A stretch of 64,000 nt of DNA from Oxalobacteraceae bacterium UBA6018 (GCA_002428015.1 DIZW01000036.1:1-64000); one strand, 5' to 3'; positions 18,363 to 27,333 are shown, counted from the first letter of the stretch. A program made the numbers and translations. The notes: a model not told the origin generated them from the letters alone.

Positions 18363-19319
18363 CTAATCGAAGCTACGCGCGCGTTTGAATTGCTCCGTGG
18401 CATTAACGAGGGCGGCCGAGATGCCCGCCTCCAGCGCGCCGTGGCCGGCGTCGGGGATCATTTTCAGCAGCGAGCCGGGCCAGGCCTGGTGCAGCCGGTA
18501 GGCCGACAGCGGCGGGCACACCATGTCGTAGCGGCCCTGCACGATCACGGCCGGCAGATGGGCCACGCGGCCGATGTCGCGCAGCAGCTGGCCGTCCTCG
18601 AAGAAGCCCAGGTTGGCCATGTAGTGCGACTCGAGCCGGCCCACGCCCAGGTCGAGCGTGTCGGAACTGATCTCGTCCGGCTGGGGCAGCAGGAACACGC
18701 GCCGGCCTTCGAAGCGGCTCCAGGCGCGCGCGGCCGGCCAGTAGGCGCCCGGGTCGTCCGACAGCATGCGCGCGGCGTAGGCGCGCAGCAGGTCGCCGCG
18801 CTCGGCGGGCGGGATCGGGGCCACGAATTCATCGTACAGCTCGGGATGGAACCACTGCATGCCGTGCAGGAACCAGTCGATCTCGGCCGCCGTGCACAGG
18901 AATATGCCGCGCAGCACGAAGCCGAGGCAACGGTCCGGATGGGCCTGGCCGTACGCCAGCGCCAGGGTCGAGCCCCACGAGCCGCCGAACACCAGCCATT
19001 GCTCGACGCCGAACTTGATGCGCAGCGTTTCGATGTCCGCCACCAGCAGCTGGGTGGTGTTGTTGCGCCACTCGCCCAGCGGGGTCGACTTGCCGGCGCC
19101 GCGCTGGTCGAACAGGATCACGCAGTAGTGGCGCGGATCGAAGAAGCGCCGGTGCTGGGGCGACAGGCCGGCGCCGGGGCCGCCGTGGAGGAACAGCACC
19201 GGAATGCCGTCGGGGTTGCCGACCTCCTCCCAGTAAATGGTGTGGATGGCGTCGACTTTGAGCATCCCCTGCCGGGTTGGCTGGATCGGCGGAAACAGGG
19301 ATGACGGTGTCTCGGGCAT
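18363..19319 (-). CDS. pip: proline iminopeptidase (S33 alpha/beta hydrolase)
   Basis: The 318-residue protein shows the proline iminopeptidase pattern: oxyanion motif HGGPG (45-49), DQRGAGKS (71-78) and nucleophile elbow GGSWGS with Ser114. The acid and base are likely Asp in QGRYDMVCPP and His in DAGHGALE near the C-terminus. It releases N-terminal proline from peptides in the cytoplasm. It follows the PLP deaminase gene by 40 bp on the same strand with AAGG before the ATG, so the two are probably cotranscribed. Confidence 0.93.
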   Translation of the reverse strand: MPETPSSLFPPIQPTRQGMLKVDAIHTIYWEEVGNPDGIPVLFLHGGPGAGLSPQHRRFFDPRHYCVILFDQRGAGKSTPLGEWRNNTTQLLVADIETLRIKFGVEQWLVFGGSWGSTLALAYGQAHPDRCLGFVLRGIFLCTAAEIDWFLHGMQWFHPELYDEFVAPIPPAERGDLLRAYAARMLSDDPGAYWPAARAWSRFEGRRVFLLPQPDEISSDTLDLGVGRLESHYMANLGFFEDGQLLRDIGRVAHLPAVIVQGRYDMVCPPLSAYRLHQAWPGSLLKMIPDAGHGALEAGISAALVNATEQFKRARSFD

Positions 19320-19359
19320 GGCGAACCTTATCGTGGTCGTTTGCCTTGATTGTAGCGCA

Positions 19360-20679
19360 CTAGAAGGCGGTATTGATGGCGTAGCGCACGCCGTAGCCGT
19401 CGTCCACGGCCAGCAGCAGCGGCCACTTGTCGAAGGTGGTGCAGGGATGCGAGATGCCGCAGCCGACCAGGTCGCCCACGGCCAGCGGGTGGGCCGGCGG
19501 CAGCTTCAGGTAGGCGTGCTGGTCGTTCATCTTGACGATCAGCGCGTCCGGCGGCAGCGCCTGCGGCATGCCCGGCCCGGGGCGGTGCCAGGCCAGGGCC
19601 AGCGGCAGCTCGACGTCGTAGGAGGCGTCGCGCTTGCCCATGCCGAGGATGGCCAGCTCCGGCTCGGGGCGCGACAGCACCACGCTCCACACCTCCAGCG
19701 CCGCGCGCAGGCCGCCCTGTTCCGGCACGCCCTCGCGCGCGTTCAACTCGCCGATCAGGCGCCGGTACAGGCCATGGTCGCAGGTCAGGTAGCAGCCGCT
19801 GCGCAGGATCGCCTGCACCGGGCGGGTGGTGGGGCCGATCCCGGCCAGGCCGCGCGCCACCAAATCGAAGTAGGACGACCCGCCGGCCGACAGCAAGATG
19901 GTGTCGGCGCCGAACAGGCCTTCGGCGTCGGCACGCCGCACCAGCTCGGCCAACTGGGCCAGGAAGGCGTCCACCGCCGCCAGGTCGGCGTCGCGGTCGG
20001 ACGAGACCAGCAGGCCCTCGTAGCCCTCGAAGCCGGCCAGCTGCAAGCCCGGCGTGGCGGCGATGGTGCGCGCCAGCGCCAGCGCCTGGTCCATGCCGCG
20101 GCAGCCGGCGCGCTTGCCGGCGATGCCCAGTTCGACCAGCAGCGGCAGCGGCCGCGCCAGCGGGTGCGCCTCCAGCGCCTGCGCCAGGAGCGCCACGCCG
20201 GCCGCCGAATCGGCCAGCGCCACGCAGGAGAAATCCGGGTCGCCGTGCAGCAGCGCCAGCACGGCCTGGATGTCGGCGCGCGCCACCAGCTCATTGGCCA
20301 GCAGCACCCGGCGCACGCCGAAGCGGTGCGCGGTCTGGACCTGGGCGACGGTGGCCAGGGTCATGCCCCAGGCGCCGTTGGCGAGCTGGGCGCCGAACAG
20401 CTGCGGGCTCATGGTGGTCTTGCCGTGCGGCGCCAGCAGCGCGCCGTGGCGCGCGCAAAAGTCGCGCATCCAGTCCAGGTTGTGGCGCAGCGCCGAATCC
20501 TTGAGCACGGCCACCGGCAGCCCGGTGTCACCGCGCAGCACGTTCCAGCCCTGCACCGCGATGGCGCCCTGGCGCAGCGGCTCCGTGATCGGCAAGCCCT
20601 TGGTGCCGGGCTGGAGCAGCTGCTCGTCCAGGCTCGACAGGCTCAGGCCGCCCTTAGGAAGCGTAGACATGGAAGCCAT
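19360..20679 (-). CDS. PLP-dependent amino acid deaminase (fold type III, D-serine dehydratase-like)
   Basis: The 439-residue protein has an alanine-racemase-type barrel, with PLP-binding Lys in APHGKTTMSP and a C-terminal D-serine-dehydratase-like domain carrying a Cys/His metal site (SHPCTTFDKW). Family members act on D-threonine or D-serine type substrates or other hydroxy amino acids; the substrate here is not known. The ATG at 20679 (AAAGG eight bases upstream) lies inside the 3' end of the DUF1993 gene, overlapping it by 26 bp, so translation may be coupled. A second ATG at 20670 is possible. Confidence 0.82.
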   Translation of the reverse strand: MASMSTLPKGGLSLSSLDEQLLQPGTKGLPITEPLRQGAIAVQGWNVLRGDTGLPVAVLKDSALRHNLDWMRDFCARHGALLAPHGKTTMSPQLFGAQLANGAWGMTLATVAQVQTAHRFGVRRVLLANELVARADIQAVLALLHGDPDFSCVALADSAAGVALLAQALEAHPLARPLPLLVELGIAGKRAGCRGMDQALALARTIAATPGLQLAGFEGYEGLLVSSDRDADLAAVDAFLAQLAELVRRADAEGLFGADTILLSAGGSSYFDLVARGLAGIGPTTRPVQAILRSGCYLTCDHGLYRRLIGELNAREGVPEQGGLRAALEVWSVVLSRPEPELAILGMGKRDASYDVELPLALAWHRPGPGMPQALPPDALIVKMNDQHAYLKLPPAHPLAVGDLVGCGISHPCTTFDKWPLLLAVDDGYGVRYAINTAF

Positions 20680-21160
20680 CGAAATCGCCTTTTCCGATCG
20701 GCAGGCCGGCCTGGCGCAGGATCGCGTAGGCGGTGCTGACGTGGAAGAAAAAATTCGGCAGCGCATACTCGCACAGGAAGCGCCGCCCCGGCAGGGTGAA
20801 CTCGGCCTGGCCGGCGCGCTCGCCGATGTTGCGCTCGGCCGCGCTGGCGAAGTCGGCCGGGCGCAGGCTGTCGAGAAAGGCCAGCGCGTCGTCGATGTGG
20901 GCGCGCAGCCCGGCGTAGGTCGGCACGCAGGGGCTGACGCGGCGCGCGCTGCCGGCCAGCGGCGCGCAGCAGCGCACCGCGAAGTTGGCGGCGATCTCGA
21001 CCTGGGTGGCCAGGTCGCACATGGTCGGCGCCAGGCGCGCCGCCAGCAGGGTGGCCGCGTCGGGATGGGTGGCGGCCAGCGAGAGCAGGCCGCGCAGGTT
21101 CTGGAGGTAGCGGCGCAGCACCGGCACCGAGGTGTCGTACATGAAAGAATCCAAGGGCAT
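20654..21160 (-). CDS. DUF1993 family protein
   Basis: The 168-residue protein matches the DUF1993 (DinB-like helical bundle) pattern: a helix starting YDTSVPVLRRYLQNLRGLL, a central SPCVPTYAGLRAHIDDALAFLD, and a C-terminal LPNFFFHVSTAYAILRQAGLPIGKGDF. Proteins of this group are small, cytoplasmic and of unknown function. ATG at 21160 has GAGG just upstream. Its end overlaps the following deaminase gene. Confidence 0.85.
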   Translation of the reverse strand: MPLDSFMYDTSVPVLRRYLQNLRGLLSLAATHPDAATLLAARLAPTMCDLATQVEIAANFAVRCCAPLAGSARRVSPCVPTYAGLRAHIDDALAFLDSLRPADFASAAERNIGERAGQAEFTLPGRRFLCEYALPNFFFHVSTAYAILRQAGLPIGKGDFDGFHVYAS

Positions 21161-21185
21161 TTCCTCGTTCGAGTTGGGTGATTGC

Positions 21186-21403
21186 TTAATCGTCGGCCAG
21201 CAACTGGCGCAGGCGCTGCTGACGGTGGATGAGAAAATCGCGCGTGACCGCGTCATGCTCGCTATCCTCGTAGGCGATGTCACTGACGCCGCCGTCGTCG
21301 GCTGGCGCACGGCGGGAACCGAAAACGGGTAGGCGGAGAAGTCGGTGCGGGCGTCGTCGCGCAGGGCGACATGGCGCAGGTAGGGCTTGGCGGCGAGAGA
21401 CAA
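21186..21403 (-). pseudogene. AAA-family ATPase gene reduced to its two ends by internal deletion
   Basis: From a TTG at 21403 with GGAG upstream, about 33 residues read as the start of a COG3910-type predicted ATPase (YLRHVALRDDARTDFSAYPF, then SVPAVR). The frame then shifts, and another frame reads ADDGGVSDIAYEDSEHDAVT and on to ...LRQLLADD and TAA, the normal C-terminus of the same family. The middle, with Walker A, Walker B and signature motif, is missing, roughly 180 codons if the family's usual length of about 250 holds. No functional ATPase can be made. Confidence 0.75.
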
Positions 21404-21431
21404 GGGCGCTCCTTCACGATGCGTTAGCCGG

Positions 21432-21465
21432 AAAAAAAGCACTGCCCGAGGACAGTGCTTTTTTT
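21432..21465 (-). terminator. terminator of the phasin-phaA-phaB unit
   Basis: AAAAAAAGCACTG (21432-21444) and its exact complement (21453-21465) flank an 8-base loop. With A- and T-runs on both sides it can work in either direction. It lies 38 bp after the phaB stop. Confidence 0.9.
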
Positions 21466-21503
21466 CGCTGCCGCCGCGCGCGCGTTGCGCGCGGCCACGG
21501 CGA

Positions 21504-22244
21504 TCAGGACATGTGCTGGCCGCCGTTGATGGCGATGTTGGCGCCGGTGACGAAGGCCGCCTCGTCCGACGACAGGTAAGCCACCAGGCCAGCGACTTCT
21601 TCCGGCTTGCCCAGGCGCGCCATCGGAATTTGCGGAATGATCTTGGTGTCGAGCACTTCCTTCGGAATTTCCATGACCATCTTGGTGCCGATGTAGCCTG
21701 GCGAGATGGTGTTGACGGTCACGCCCTTGCGCGCCACTTCCAGCGCCAGCGCCTTGGTGAAGCCGTGCATGCCGGCCTTGGCCGCCGAGTAGTTGGTCTG
21801 GCCGAAGGCGCCCTTCTGGCCGTTCACCGACGAGATGTTGATGATACGGCCCCAGCCGCGCTCCACCATGCCGTCGCACACCGGCTTGGTCATGTTGAAC
21901 ACGGAGTCGAGGTTGGTGGCCATGACGGCGTCCCAGTTCGGCTTGTCCATCTTCTTGAAGGTCATGTCGCGCGTGATGCCGGCGTTGTTGACCAGCACGT
22001 CGACCGGGCCGACTTCGGCCACGATCTTGGCCACGCAGGCCTGGGCCGAGTCGTAGTCCGCCACGTCGCACTCGTAGGCCTTGAAGTCGTAGCCCTGTTC
22101 CTTGGTCGCCGCCAGCCAGCCGTCGACCTTCTTGTTACCTGGCGAATAGGTCGTGACGACCTTGTAGCCCAGCGCGGCCAGCTTGAAGCACACCGCTTCG
22201 CCCAGACCGCCCATACCGCCCGTTACCAATGCTACTCGTGCCAT
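21504..22244 (-). CDS. phaB: acetoacetyl-CoA reductase
   Basis: The 246-residue short-chain dehydrogenase has the NADP(H) motif TGGMGGLG (8-15), NNAG (86-89), Ser138/139, and YxxxK with Tyr152 and Lys156. The segment ITRDMTFKKMDKPNWDAVM and the C-terminus GANIAINGGQHMS are typical of PhaB. It reduces acetoacetyl-CoA to (R)-3-hydroxybutyryl-CoA, the monomer of polyhydroxybutyrate. It follows phaA by 51 bp and ends the operon before a strong terminator. No PHA synthase (phaC) lies in the window. Confidence 0.96.
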   Translation of the reverse strand: MARVALVTGGMGGLGEAVCFKLAALGYKVVTTYSPGNKKVDGWLAATKEQGYDFKAYECDVADYDSAQACVAKIVAEVGPVDVLVNNAGITRDMTFKKMDKPNWDAVMATNLDSVFNMTKPVCDGMVERGWGRIINISSVNGQKGAFGQTNYSAAKAGMHGFTKALALEVARKGVTVNTISPGYIGTKMVMEIPKEVLDTKIIPQIPMARLGKPEEVAGLVAYLSSDEAAFVTGANIAINGGQHMS

Positions 22245-22295
22245 ATTTAATACTCCTATTGTTCTGCCGTTCTGTGATGTGATGAATGGGCCGGA

Positions 22296-23474
22296 TCAGT
22301 CGCGCTCGACCGCCAGCGCCACGCCCATGCCGCCGCCGATGCACAGGCTGGCCAGGCCGCGCTTGGCGTCGCGGCGGACCATCTCGTGCAGCAGGGTGAC
22401 CAGCACGCGGGCGCCCGAGGCGCCGATCGGGTGGCCCAGCGCGATGGCGCCGCCGTTGACGTTGATCTTGCTGGTGTCCCAGCCCATTTCCTTGTTGACC
22501 GCGAGGGCCTGGGCCGCGAAGGCTTCGTTAATTTCCATCAGGTCCAGGTCCTGGTGGGTCCAGCCGGCCTTCTTGAGGCACAGCTGGGCGGCGCGGACCG
22601 GGCCCATGCCCATCACGCTCGGGTCCAGGCCGGCCGAGGCGTAGGCCTTGATACGGGCCAGCGGCTTCAAGCCCAGTTCCTTGGCCTTGGAGGCGGACAT
22701 CATGATCACGGCGGCGGCGCCGTCGTTGATGCCGGAGGCGTTGCCGGCGGTGACGCTGCCTTCCTTGTTGAAGGCCGGACGCAGGCTGGCCAGCACTTCG
22801 AGCGTGCTGCCGTGTTTCGGATACTCGTCGGTGTCGAACACCACCGTGCTCTTCTTGGTCACGATTTCCAGCGGGATGATCTCATCCTTGAACTTGCCGG
22901 CCTTCTGGGCCGCCTCGGCCTTGAGCTGCGACTGCAGCGCGAACTCGTCCTGGGCCGCGCGCGAGATGTCGAACTTCTTGGCGACGTTCTCGGCGGTGAC
23001 GCCCATGTGGTACTGGTTGAAGGCGTCCCACAGGCCGTCGACGATCATGGTGTCGGTCAGCTTGGCATCGCCCATGCGAAAGCCATCGCGCGAGCCGGGC
23101 AGCACGTGCGGCGAGGCGCTCATGTTTTCCTGGCCGCCGGCGATGATGACGTCGGCGTCGCCGCACTTGATGGCCTGGGCCGCCAGGTGGGTGGCCTTCA
23201 GGCCGCTGCCGCACACCTTGCCGACGGTGAAGGCCGGCACGGTGACGGGCAGGCCGGACTTGATGACGGCCTGGCGCGCAGGGTTCTGGCCGGCGCCGGC
23301 GGTGAGCACCTGGCCGAGAATGACTTCGTCGACGGCAGCCGGGTCGAGGCCGATCTGGGCCAACAAGTTCTTGATGACGTGGGCGCCAAGTTCGGCGGCG
23401 GGGATTTTCGCGAGCGCGCCCCCAAATTTTCCGACTGCGGTACGGCCTGCGGCCACGATGACGACGTCTTCCAT
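22296..23474 (-). CDS. phaA: acetyl-CoA acetyltransferase (beta-ketothiolase)
   Basis: The 392-residue thiolase has nucleophile Cys88 (GKVCGSG), His348 (GHPIGASG) and Cys378 (SLCIGGGMG). It condenses two acetyl-CoA to acetoacetyl-CoA. The ATG at 23474 gives the standard PhaA length and has GGAGA upstream. With the phasin gene 55 bp upstream and phaB 51 bp downstream it forms a polyhydroxybutyrate operon. It could also serve acetoacetate breakdown, but the neighbours favour the polymer. Confidence 0.95.
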   Translation of the reverse strand: MEDVVIVAAGRTAVGKFGGALAKIPAAELGAHVIKNLLAQIGLDPAAVDEVILGQVLTAGAGQNPARQAVIKSGLPVTVPAFTVGKVCGSGLKATHLAAQAIKCGDADVIIAGGQENMSASPHVLPGSRDGFRMGDAKLTDTMIVDGLWDAFNQYHMGVTAENVAKKFDISRAAQDEFALQSQLKAEAAQKAGKFKDEIIPLEIVTKKSTVVFDTDEYPKHGSTLEVLASLRPAFNKEGSVTAGNASGINDGAAAVIMMSASKAKELGLKPLARIKAYASAGLDPSVMGMGPVRAAQLCLKKAGWTHQDLDLMEINEAFAAQALAVNKEMGWDTSKINVNGGAIALGHPIGASGARVLVTLLHEMVRRDAKRGLASLCIGGGMGVALAVERD

Positions 23475-23529
23475 GTAAATCTCCGATGTTCTGGCTGAGC
23501 CAGAGTGGGTTTGCAAATGAATGGCCCGC

Positions 23530-23856
23530 TCAGGATTGTTGTCCTGGGCAATGGACCATCGTTCCAGGGACGGGGGCAAGGTCCGCGCGCGCGCCGGAGG
23601 GCTGCGCGGACGGGCTTGCCCATCCATGATGGGGTGGGTGCGGGACCAGGGTGAGCCAGTCGGCCGCGACTGTGCCTAGCCATTGCCGGGTGGCGACGGT
23701 GGCACTGGCAAACAGGGTGCGCAAGGCGTCGACCTGGGATTCGGCCGCGCACACGCCGGCGTCCATGACCGCGCTGACGCTGCGCGCACAGAACGCCGCT
23801 TGGGAATCAAGCAACTCGCCCGCTGCGCGCGCGAATTGTCCGGAGTGGGAGAACAT
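23530..23856 (-). CDS. phasin-like protein (granule-associated)
   Basis: The 108-residue protein opens FSHSGQFARAAGELLDSQAA with amphipathic helices and a conserved-looking SATVATRQWLG stretch, then a Pro-rich tail. This fits small phasin-like proteins that coat polyhydroxybutyrate granules, and its place ahead of phaA and phaB supports that. AAAGGA lies four bases before the ATG at 23856; an ATG at 23877 lacks a ribosome site. The family call is by pattern and context and is less certain than that of phaA or phaB. Confidence 0.6.
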   Translation of the reverse strand: MFSHSGQFARAAGELLDSQAAFCARSVSAVMDAGVCAAESQVDALRTLFASATVATRQWLGTVAADWLTLVPHPPHHGWASPSAQPSGARADLAPVPGTMVHCPGQQS

Positions 23857-23900
23857 GGCTTCCTTTGCAGTAATCATTACTCAGCAAATCGCATGACAAA

Positions 23901-23948
23901 GGCGCCCATCTTAGTTCCAATCCTCCATTAAGCTTTGATCAAGATCAA
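23901..23948 (-). promoter_or_regulatory. FNR/Anr-type promoter of the phasin-phaA-phaB operon
   Basis: TTGAT-CAAG-ATCAA at 23935-23948 is a perfect FNR/Anr consensus palindrome. On the minus strand a TAAGAT -10 element lies at 23913-23908, placing the RNA start at about 23901-23900. The palindrome centre is then 40.5-41.5 bp upstream, the exact geometry of class II FNR activation. The leader to the phasin ATG would be about 45 bases. Confidence 0.75.
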
Positions 23949-24016
23949 TCTTATCAGTTAATCCCACGATTACAACTTGCGAACGATCAAAAAATATTAA
24001 AAAAACAACAGATCGG

Positions 24017-24925
24017 CTAGCTAAGCAAGGTGATGCCGTCCAGGGTGCGCGCGCACTGCTCGCGAATCACCGCCACGAAATCGCCCACGTAGGCCTTGCC
24101 CGCCAGCGCCGGCGGCACCGAGACGAACAGGTCGCTCCACAGGCCGTTCGGCCCCACCGGCCGCGACAGCACGTAATCGTAGTCGACGTAGTTCTTGATG
24201 GCCCAGTTGGGCAGGGCCGCCAGGCCGCGCCGGCTGGCCACGAGCTGCAGGATTGCCACGGTCAGCTCGGCGCTGCGGCGCTCGAAGGCGACCCCGGCCG
24301 GCGCCAGGACCTCGCGGATCAGGTCGATGCGCTGCTCCGGCACCGGGTAGGTGATCAGGGTCTCGCCGTCGAAATCGGCCGCCTCCAGGCGGCGCTTGGC
24401 GGCCAGGCGGTGCTTTTGCGCCATCACCACCAGGATCTCGAAACGGAACAGCGGGAACACCTTGTAGCGCGGCCCGCATGCCGAACCGATCACCAGGTCG
24501 GCCTCGCCCTTCTTGAGCAGCTCCACGGGATCGCTGTGAAAGCCCGACACCAGGTCGATCTCGACCTCGGGCCAGCGCTGGCGGAACGCGTCCATCACCG
24601 GCATGAGCCAGTCGAAGCAGGTATGGCACTCGAGCGCCACGCGCAGCTGGCCGCGGTCGCCCTGCGACAGGCGGGTGATGTCGCGCTCGGCCTGCTCCAC
24701 TCCGGGCAGCACGCTGTCGGCCAGCGCCAGCAGGCGGCTGCCGACGGCGGTGAAGGCGATCGGCAGCGACTTGCGCTCGAACAGCGGGCCGCCGTAGCGG
24801 TCCTCCATCAGGCGGATCTGATGCGACAGCGCCGACTGGGTCAGGTTCAGCAGCTGGGCCGCGCGCACCAGGCTGCCGGCCGAGCGCAAGGCGGTCAGGG
24901 TGCGCAGGTGGCGCAGTTCAAGCAT
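24017..24925 (-). CDS. metR: LysR-family regulator MetR
   Basis: The 302-residue protein starts with the LysR helix-turn-helix (LRTLTALRSAGSLVRAAQLLNLTQSALSHQI) followed by a two-lobe effector domain containing LVSGFHSDPVELLKKGEADLVIGS, characteristic of MetR. MetR activates methionine genes and uses homocysteine as co-inducer. It is divergent from metE, the classic arrangement, with a MetR box between the two genes. Confidence 0.94.
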   Translation of the reverse strand: MLELRHLRTLTALRSAGSLVRAAQLLNLTQSALSHQIRLMEDRYGGPLFERKSLPIAFTAVGSRLLALADSVLPGVEQAERDITRLSQGDRGQLRVALECHTCFDWLMPVMDAFRQRWPEVEIDLVSGFHSDPVELLKKGEADLVIGSACGPRYKVFPLFRFEILVVMAQKHRLAAKRRLEAADFDGETLITYPVPEQRIDLIREVLAPAGVAFERRSAELTVAILQLVASRRGLAALPNWAIKNYVDYDYVLSRPVGPNGLWSDLFVSVPPALAGKAYVGDFVAVIREQCARTLDGITLLS

Positions 24926-24945
24926 GCGGGCTCCGCCGGTGATGA

Positions 24946-24958
24946 TGAATTTTATTCA
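24946..24958. promoter_or_regulatory. MetR binding site
   Basis: TGAATTTTATTCA matches the TGAA-N5-TTCA MetR consensus and lies 21 bp from the metR start and 84 bp from the metE start, fitting joint control of both genes. Confidence 0.75.
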
Positions 24959-25041
24959 TGCTATTACAGAAAAAGTATCGTTTTGATTATACGCCGGTTT
25001 GCCGCACACTTTACCCGTTGACGATGACTCCATGATGACTT

Positions 25042-27333
25042 ATGAAAACCATTCACACCCACACCCTAGGCTTTCCCCGTATCGGCGCACGCCGCGAACT
25101 GAAAACGGCCCTCGAATCGTACTGGCGCGGCGAGAGCGACGCCGCCGCGCTGGCACAGTCCGCGCGCGCGCTGCGCCAGCGCCACTGGGCGTTGCAGGCC
25201 GGCGCCGGCCTGGACTTCGTGACCGTGGGCGACTTCGCCCTGTACGACCAGGTCGCCAACCACATCCAGCTGTTCGGCTGCGAGCCGGCGCGCTTCGGCT
25301 TCGACGCCGCCAGCGACGCGCTCACGCGCTACTTCGCCATGGCGCGCGGCGACGGCCACGAGCGCTGCTGCGGCGCCAACCACGACGCCAGGGCGCTCGA
25401 CATGACCAAGTGGTTCGATACCAACTACCACTACCTGGTGCCCGAATTCGACACCGCCACCGGCTTCGCCCTGCACCCGGCCCCCCTGCTGGCCGAGGTG
25501 GCCGAGGCCCAGGCGCTGGGGCACGCGGTCAAGGTCGCGCTGATCGGACCGCTGACCTTCCTGTGGCTGGGCCGCGAGCGCGGCGTGGACCGCCTCGACC
25601 TGCTCGAGCGCCTGCTGCCGGCCTACCGCGCGCTGCTGGCCCAGCTCAAGGACGCCGGGGTGGCCTGGGTCCAGCTGGACGAGCCCATCCTCGGGCTGGA
25701 CCTGGCGCCGGCCTGGCGCAACGCCTTCGAGCCCACCTACTGGAAACTGGCCCAGTCCGGCGCCCGGCTGATGCTGGCGACCTATTTCTCGCCGCTGGAG
25801 GAGAACCTCAGCCTGGCCTGCCGCCTGCCGGTGGCCGGCCTGCACGTGGACGGGGTGCGCGCGCCGCACGAGCTCACCAGCGTGTGCGACTGGCTGGCGC
25901 TGCCGAAGGTGCTGTCGGTCGGGATCGTGGACGGGCGCAACGTCTGGCGCACCGACCTGGACGCCGCGCTGGCCGTGCTGGACCCGCTGCTGGCGCGGCG
26001 CGGCCAGTTGTGGCTGGCGCCGTCGTGCTCGCTGCTGCACGTGCCGTTCAGCCTGGCCGGCGAGGACGCGCTCGCCCCGGCGCTGCGCGCCAGCCTGGCC
26101 TTCGCCGGCGAGAAGCTGGAGGAGCTGGGCACACTCAAGGCGGCCCTGTGCGACGGCATCGACGCCCCCGCCGTCGCAGCCTCCCTGGCCACGGCGCGTG
26201 CGGCGCTGGCCGCGCGCCGCGCCAGCGCCCAGGTGCACGACCCGGAGGTGGCCGCCGCCGTGGCCGCCGTGCCCGCCGGCGCCGACCGGCGCGCTTCGCC
26301 GTTCGCCGTGCGCAAGGCGCGCCAGCAGGAGCGCTTCGCCCTGCCGTCCTACCCGACCACCACCATCGGCTCGTTCCCGCAGACGGCGGCGATCCGCGCC
26401 GCGCGCGCCCGCTTCAAGAGCGGCGCGCTCGACGCCCAGGCCTACGCCAGCGCCATGCACAGCGAAATCGCCCACGCCGTGGCCTGCCAGGAGGAGCTGG
26501 GCCTGGACGTGCTGGTCCACGGCGAGGCCGAGCGCAACGACATGGTCGAGTACTTCGGCGAGCAGCTGGCCGGCTTCGCCTTCACCGGCCACGGCTGGGT
26601 GCAGTCCTACGGCTCGCGCTGCGTCAAGCCGCCCATCATCTTCGGCGACGTGGCGCGCCGCGCCCCCATGACGGTGGGCTGGACCGTGCACGCCCAGGGC
26701 CTGTCGGCCAAGCCGGTCAAGGGCATGCTGACCGGGCCCATCACGCTGCTGCAATGGTCGTTCGTGCGCACCGACCAGCCGCGCGCGGACACTGCGCTGC
26801 AGCTGGCGCTGGCCATGCGCGCCGAGGTGGCGGACCTGCAGGCGGCCGGGATCGGCATCATCCAGATCGACGAGCCGGCCCTGCGCGAAGGCCTGCCGCT
26901 GCGGCGCGCCCAATGGAAGGCCTATCTCGACTGGGCCACGCGCGCGTTCCGGGTCACGGCCGGTGCGGCCGCGGACGCGACCCAGATCCACACCCACATG
27001 TGCTACGCCGAGTTCAACGACATCCTGCCGGCCATCGCCGCGCTCGACGCCGACGTGATCACCATCGAGACCAGCCGCTCCGACATGGCGCTGCTGGACG
27101 GCTTCGGCGCGTTCGCCTACCCGAACGGGATCGGCCCGGGCGTGTACGACATCCACTCGCCGCGCGTGCCCAGCAGCGCCGACATCGAACGCCTGCTGCG
27201 CAAAGCCGCCCAGGTGATTCCGCCCGAGCACCTGTGGGTCAATCCCGACTGTGGCCTGAAGACGCGCGCCTGGCCGGAGACGCGCGCGGCGCTGGCCAAC
27301 ATGGTGGCGGCGGCGCGGGCCATGCGCGCCTAG
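25042..27333 (+). CDS. metE: cobalamin-independent methionine synthase
   Basis: The 763-residue protein has both MetE barrels. The N-terminal half starts HTHTLGFPRIGARRELK and the C-terminal half has SYPTTTIGSFPQT. Zinc ligands are in IHTHMCYAEF (His and Cys) and NPDCGLKTR (Cys). It transfers the methyl group of 5-methyltetrahydrofolate polyglutamate to homocysteine. It is divergent from its regulator metR. No cobalamin riboswitch is seen upstream; control appears to be by MetR. The Shine-Dalgarno is weak. Confidence 0.96.
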   Translation: MKTIHTHTLGFPRIGARRELKTALESYWRGESDAAALAQSARALRQRHWALQAGAGLDFVTVGDFALYDQVANHIQLFGCEPARFGFDAASDALTRYFAMARGDGHERCCGANHDARALDMTKWFDTNYHYLVPEFDTATGFALHPAPLLAEVAEAQALGHAVKVALIGPLTFLWLGRERGVDRLDLLERLLPAYRALLAQLKDAGVAWVQLDEPILGLDLAPAWRNAFEPTYWKLAQSGARLMLATYFSPLEENLSLACRLPVAGLHVDGVRAPHELTSVCDWLALPKVLSVGIVDGRNVWRTDLDAALAVLDPLLARRGQLWLAPSCSLLHVPFSLAGEDALAPALRASLAFAGEKLEELGTLKAALCDGIDAPAVAASLATARAALAARRASAQVHDPEVAAAVAAVPAGADRRASPFAVRKARQQERFALPSYPTTTIGSFPQTAAIRAARARFKSGALDAQAYASAMHSEIAHAVACQEELGLDVLVHGEAERNDMVEYFGEQLAGFAFTGHGWVQSYGSRCVKPPIIFGDVARRAPMTVGWTVHAQGLSAKPVKGMLTGPITLLQWSFVRTDQPRADTALQLALAMRAEVADLQAAGIGIIQIDEPALREGLPLRRAQWKAYLDWATRAFRVTAGAAADATQIHTHMCYAEFNDILPAIAALDADVITIETSRSDMALLDGFGAFAYPNGIGPGVYDIHSPRVPSSADIERLLRKAAQVIPPEHLWVNPDCGLKTRAWPETRAALANMVAAARAMRA

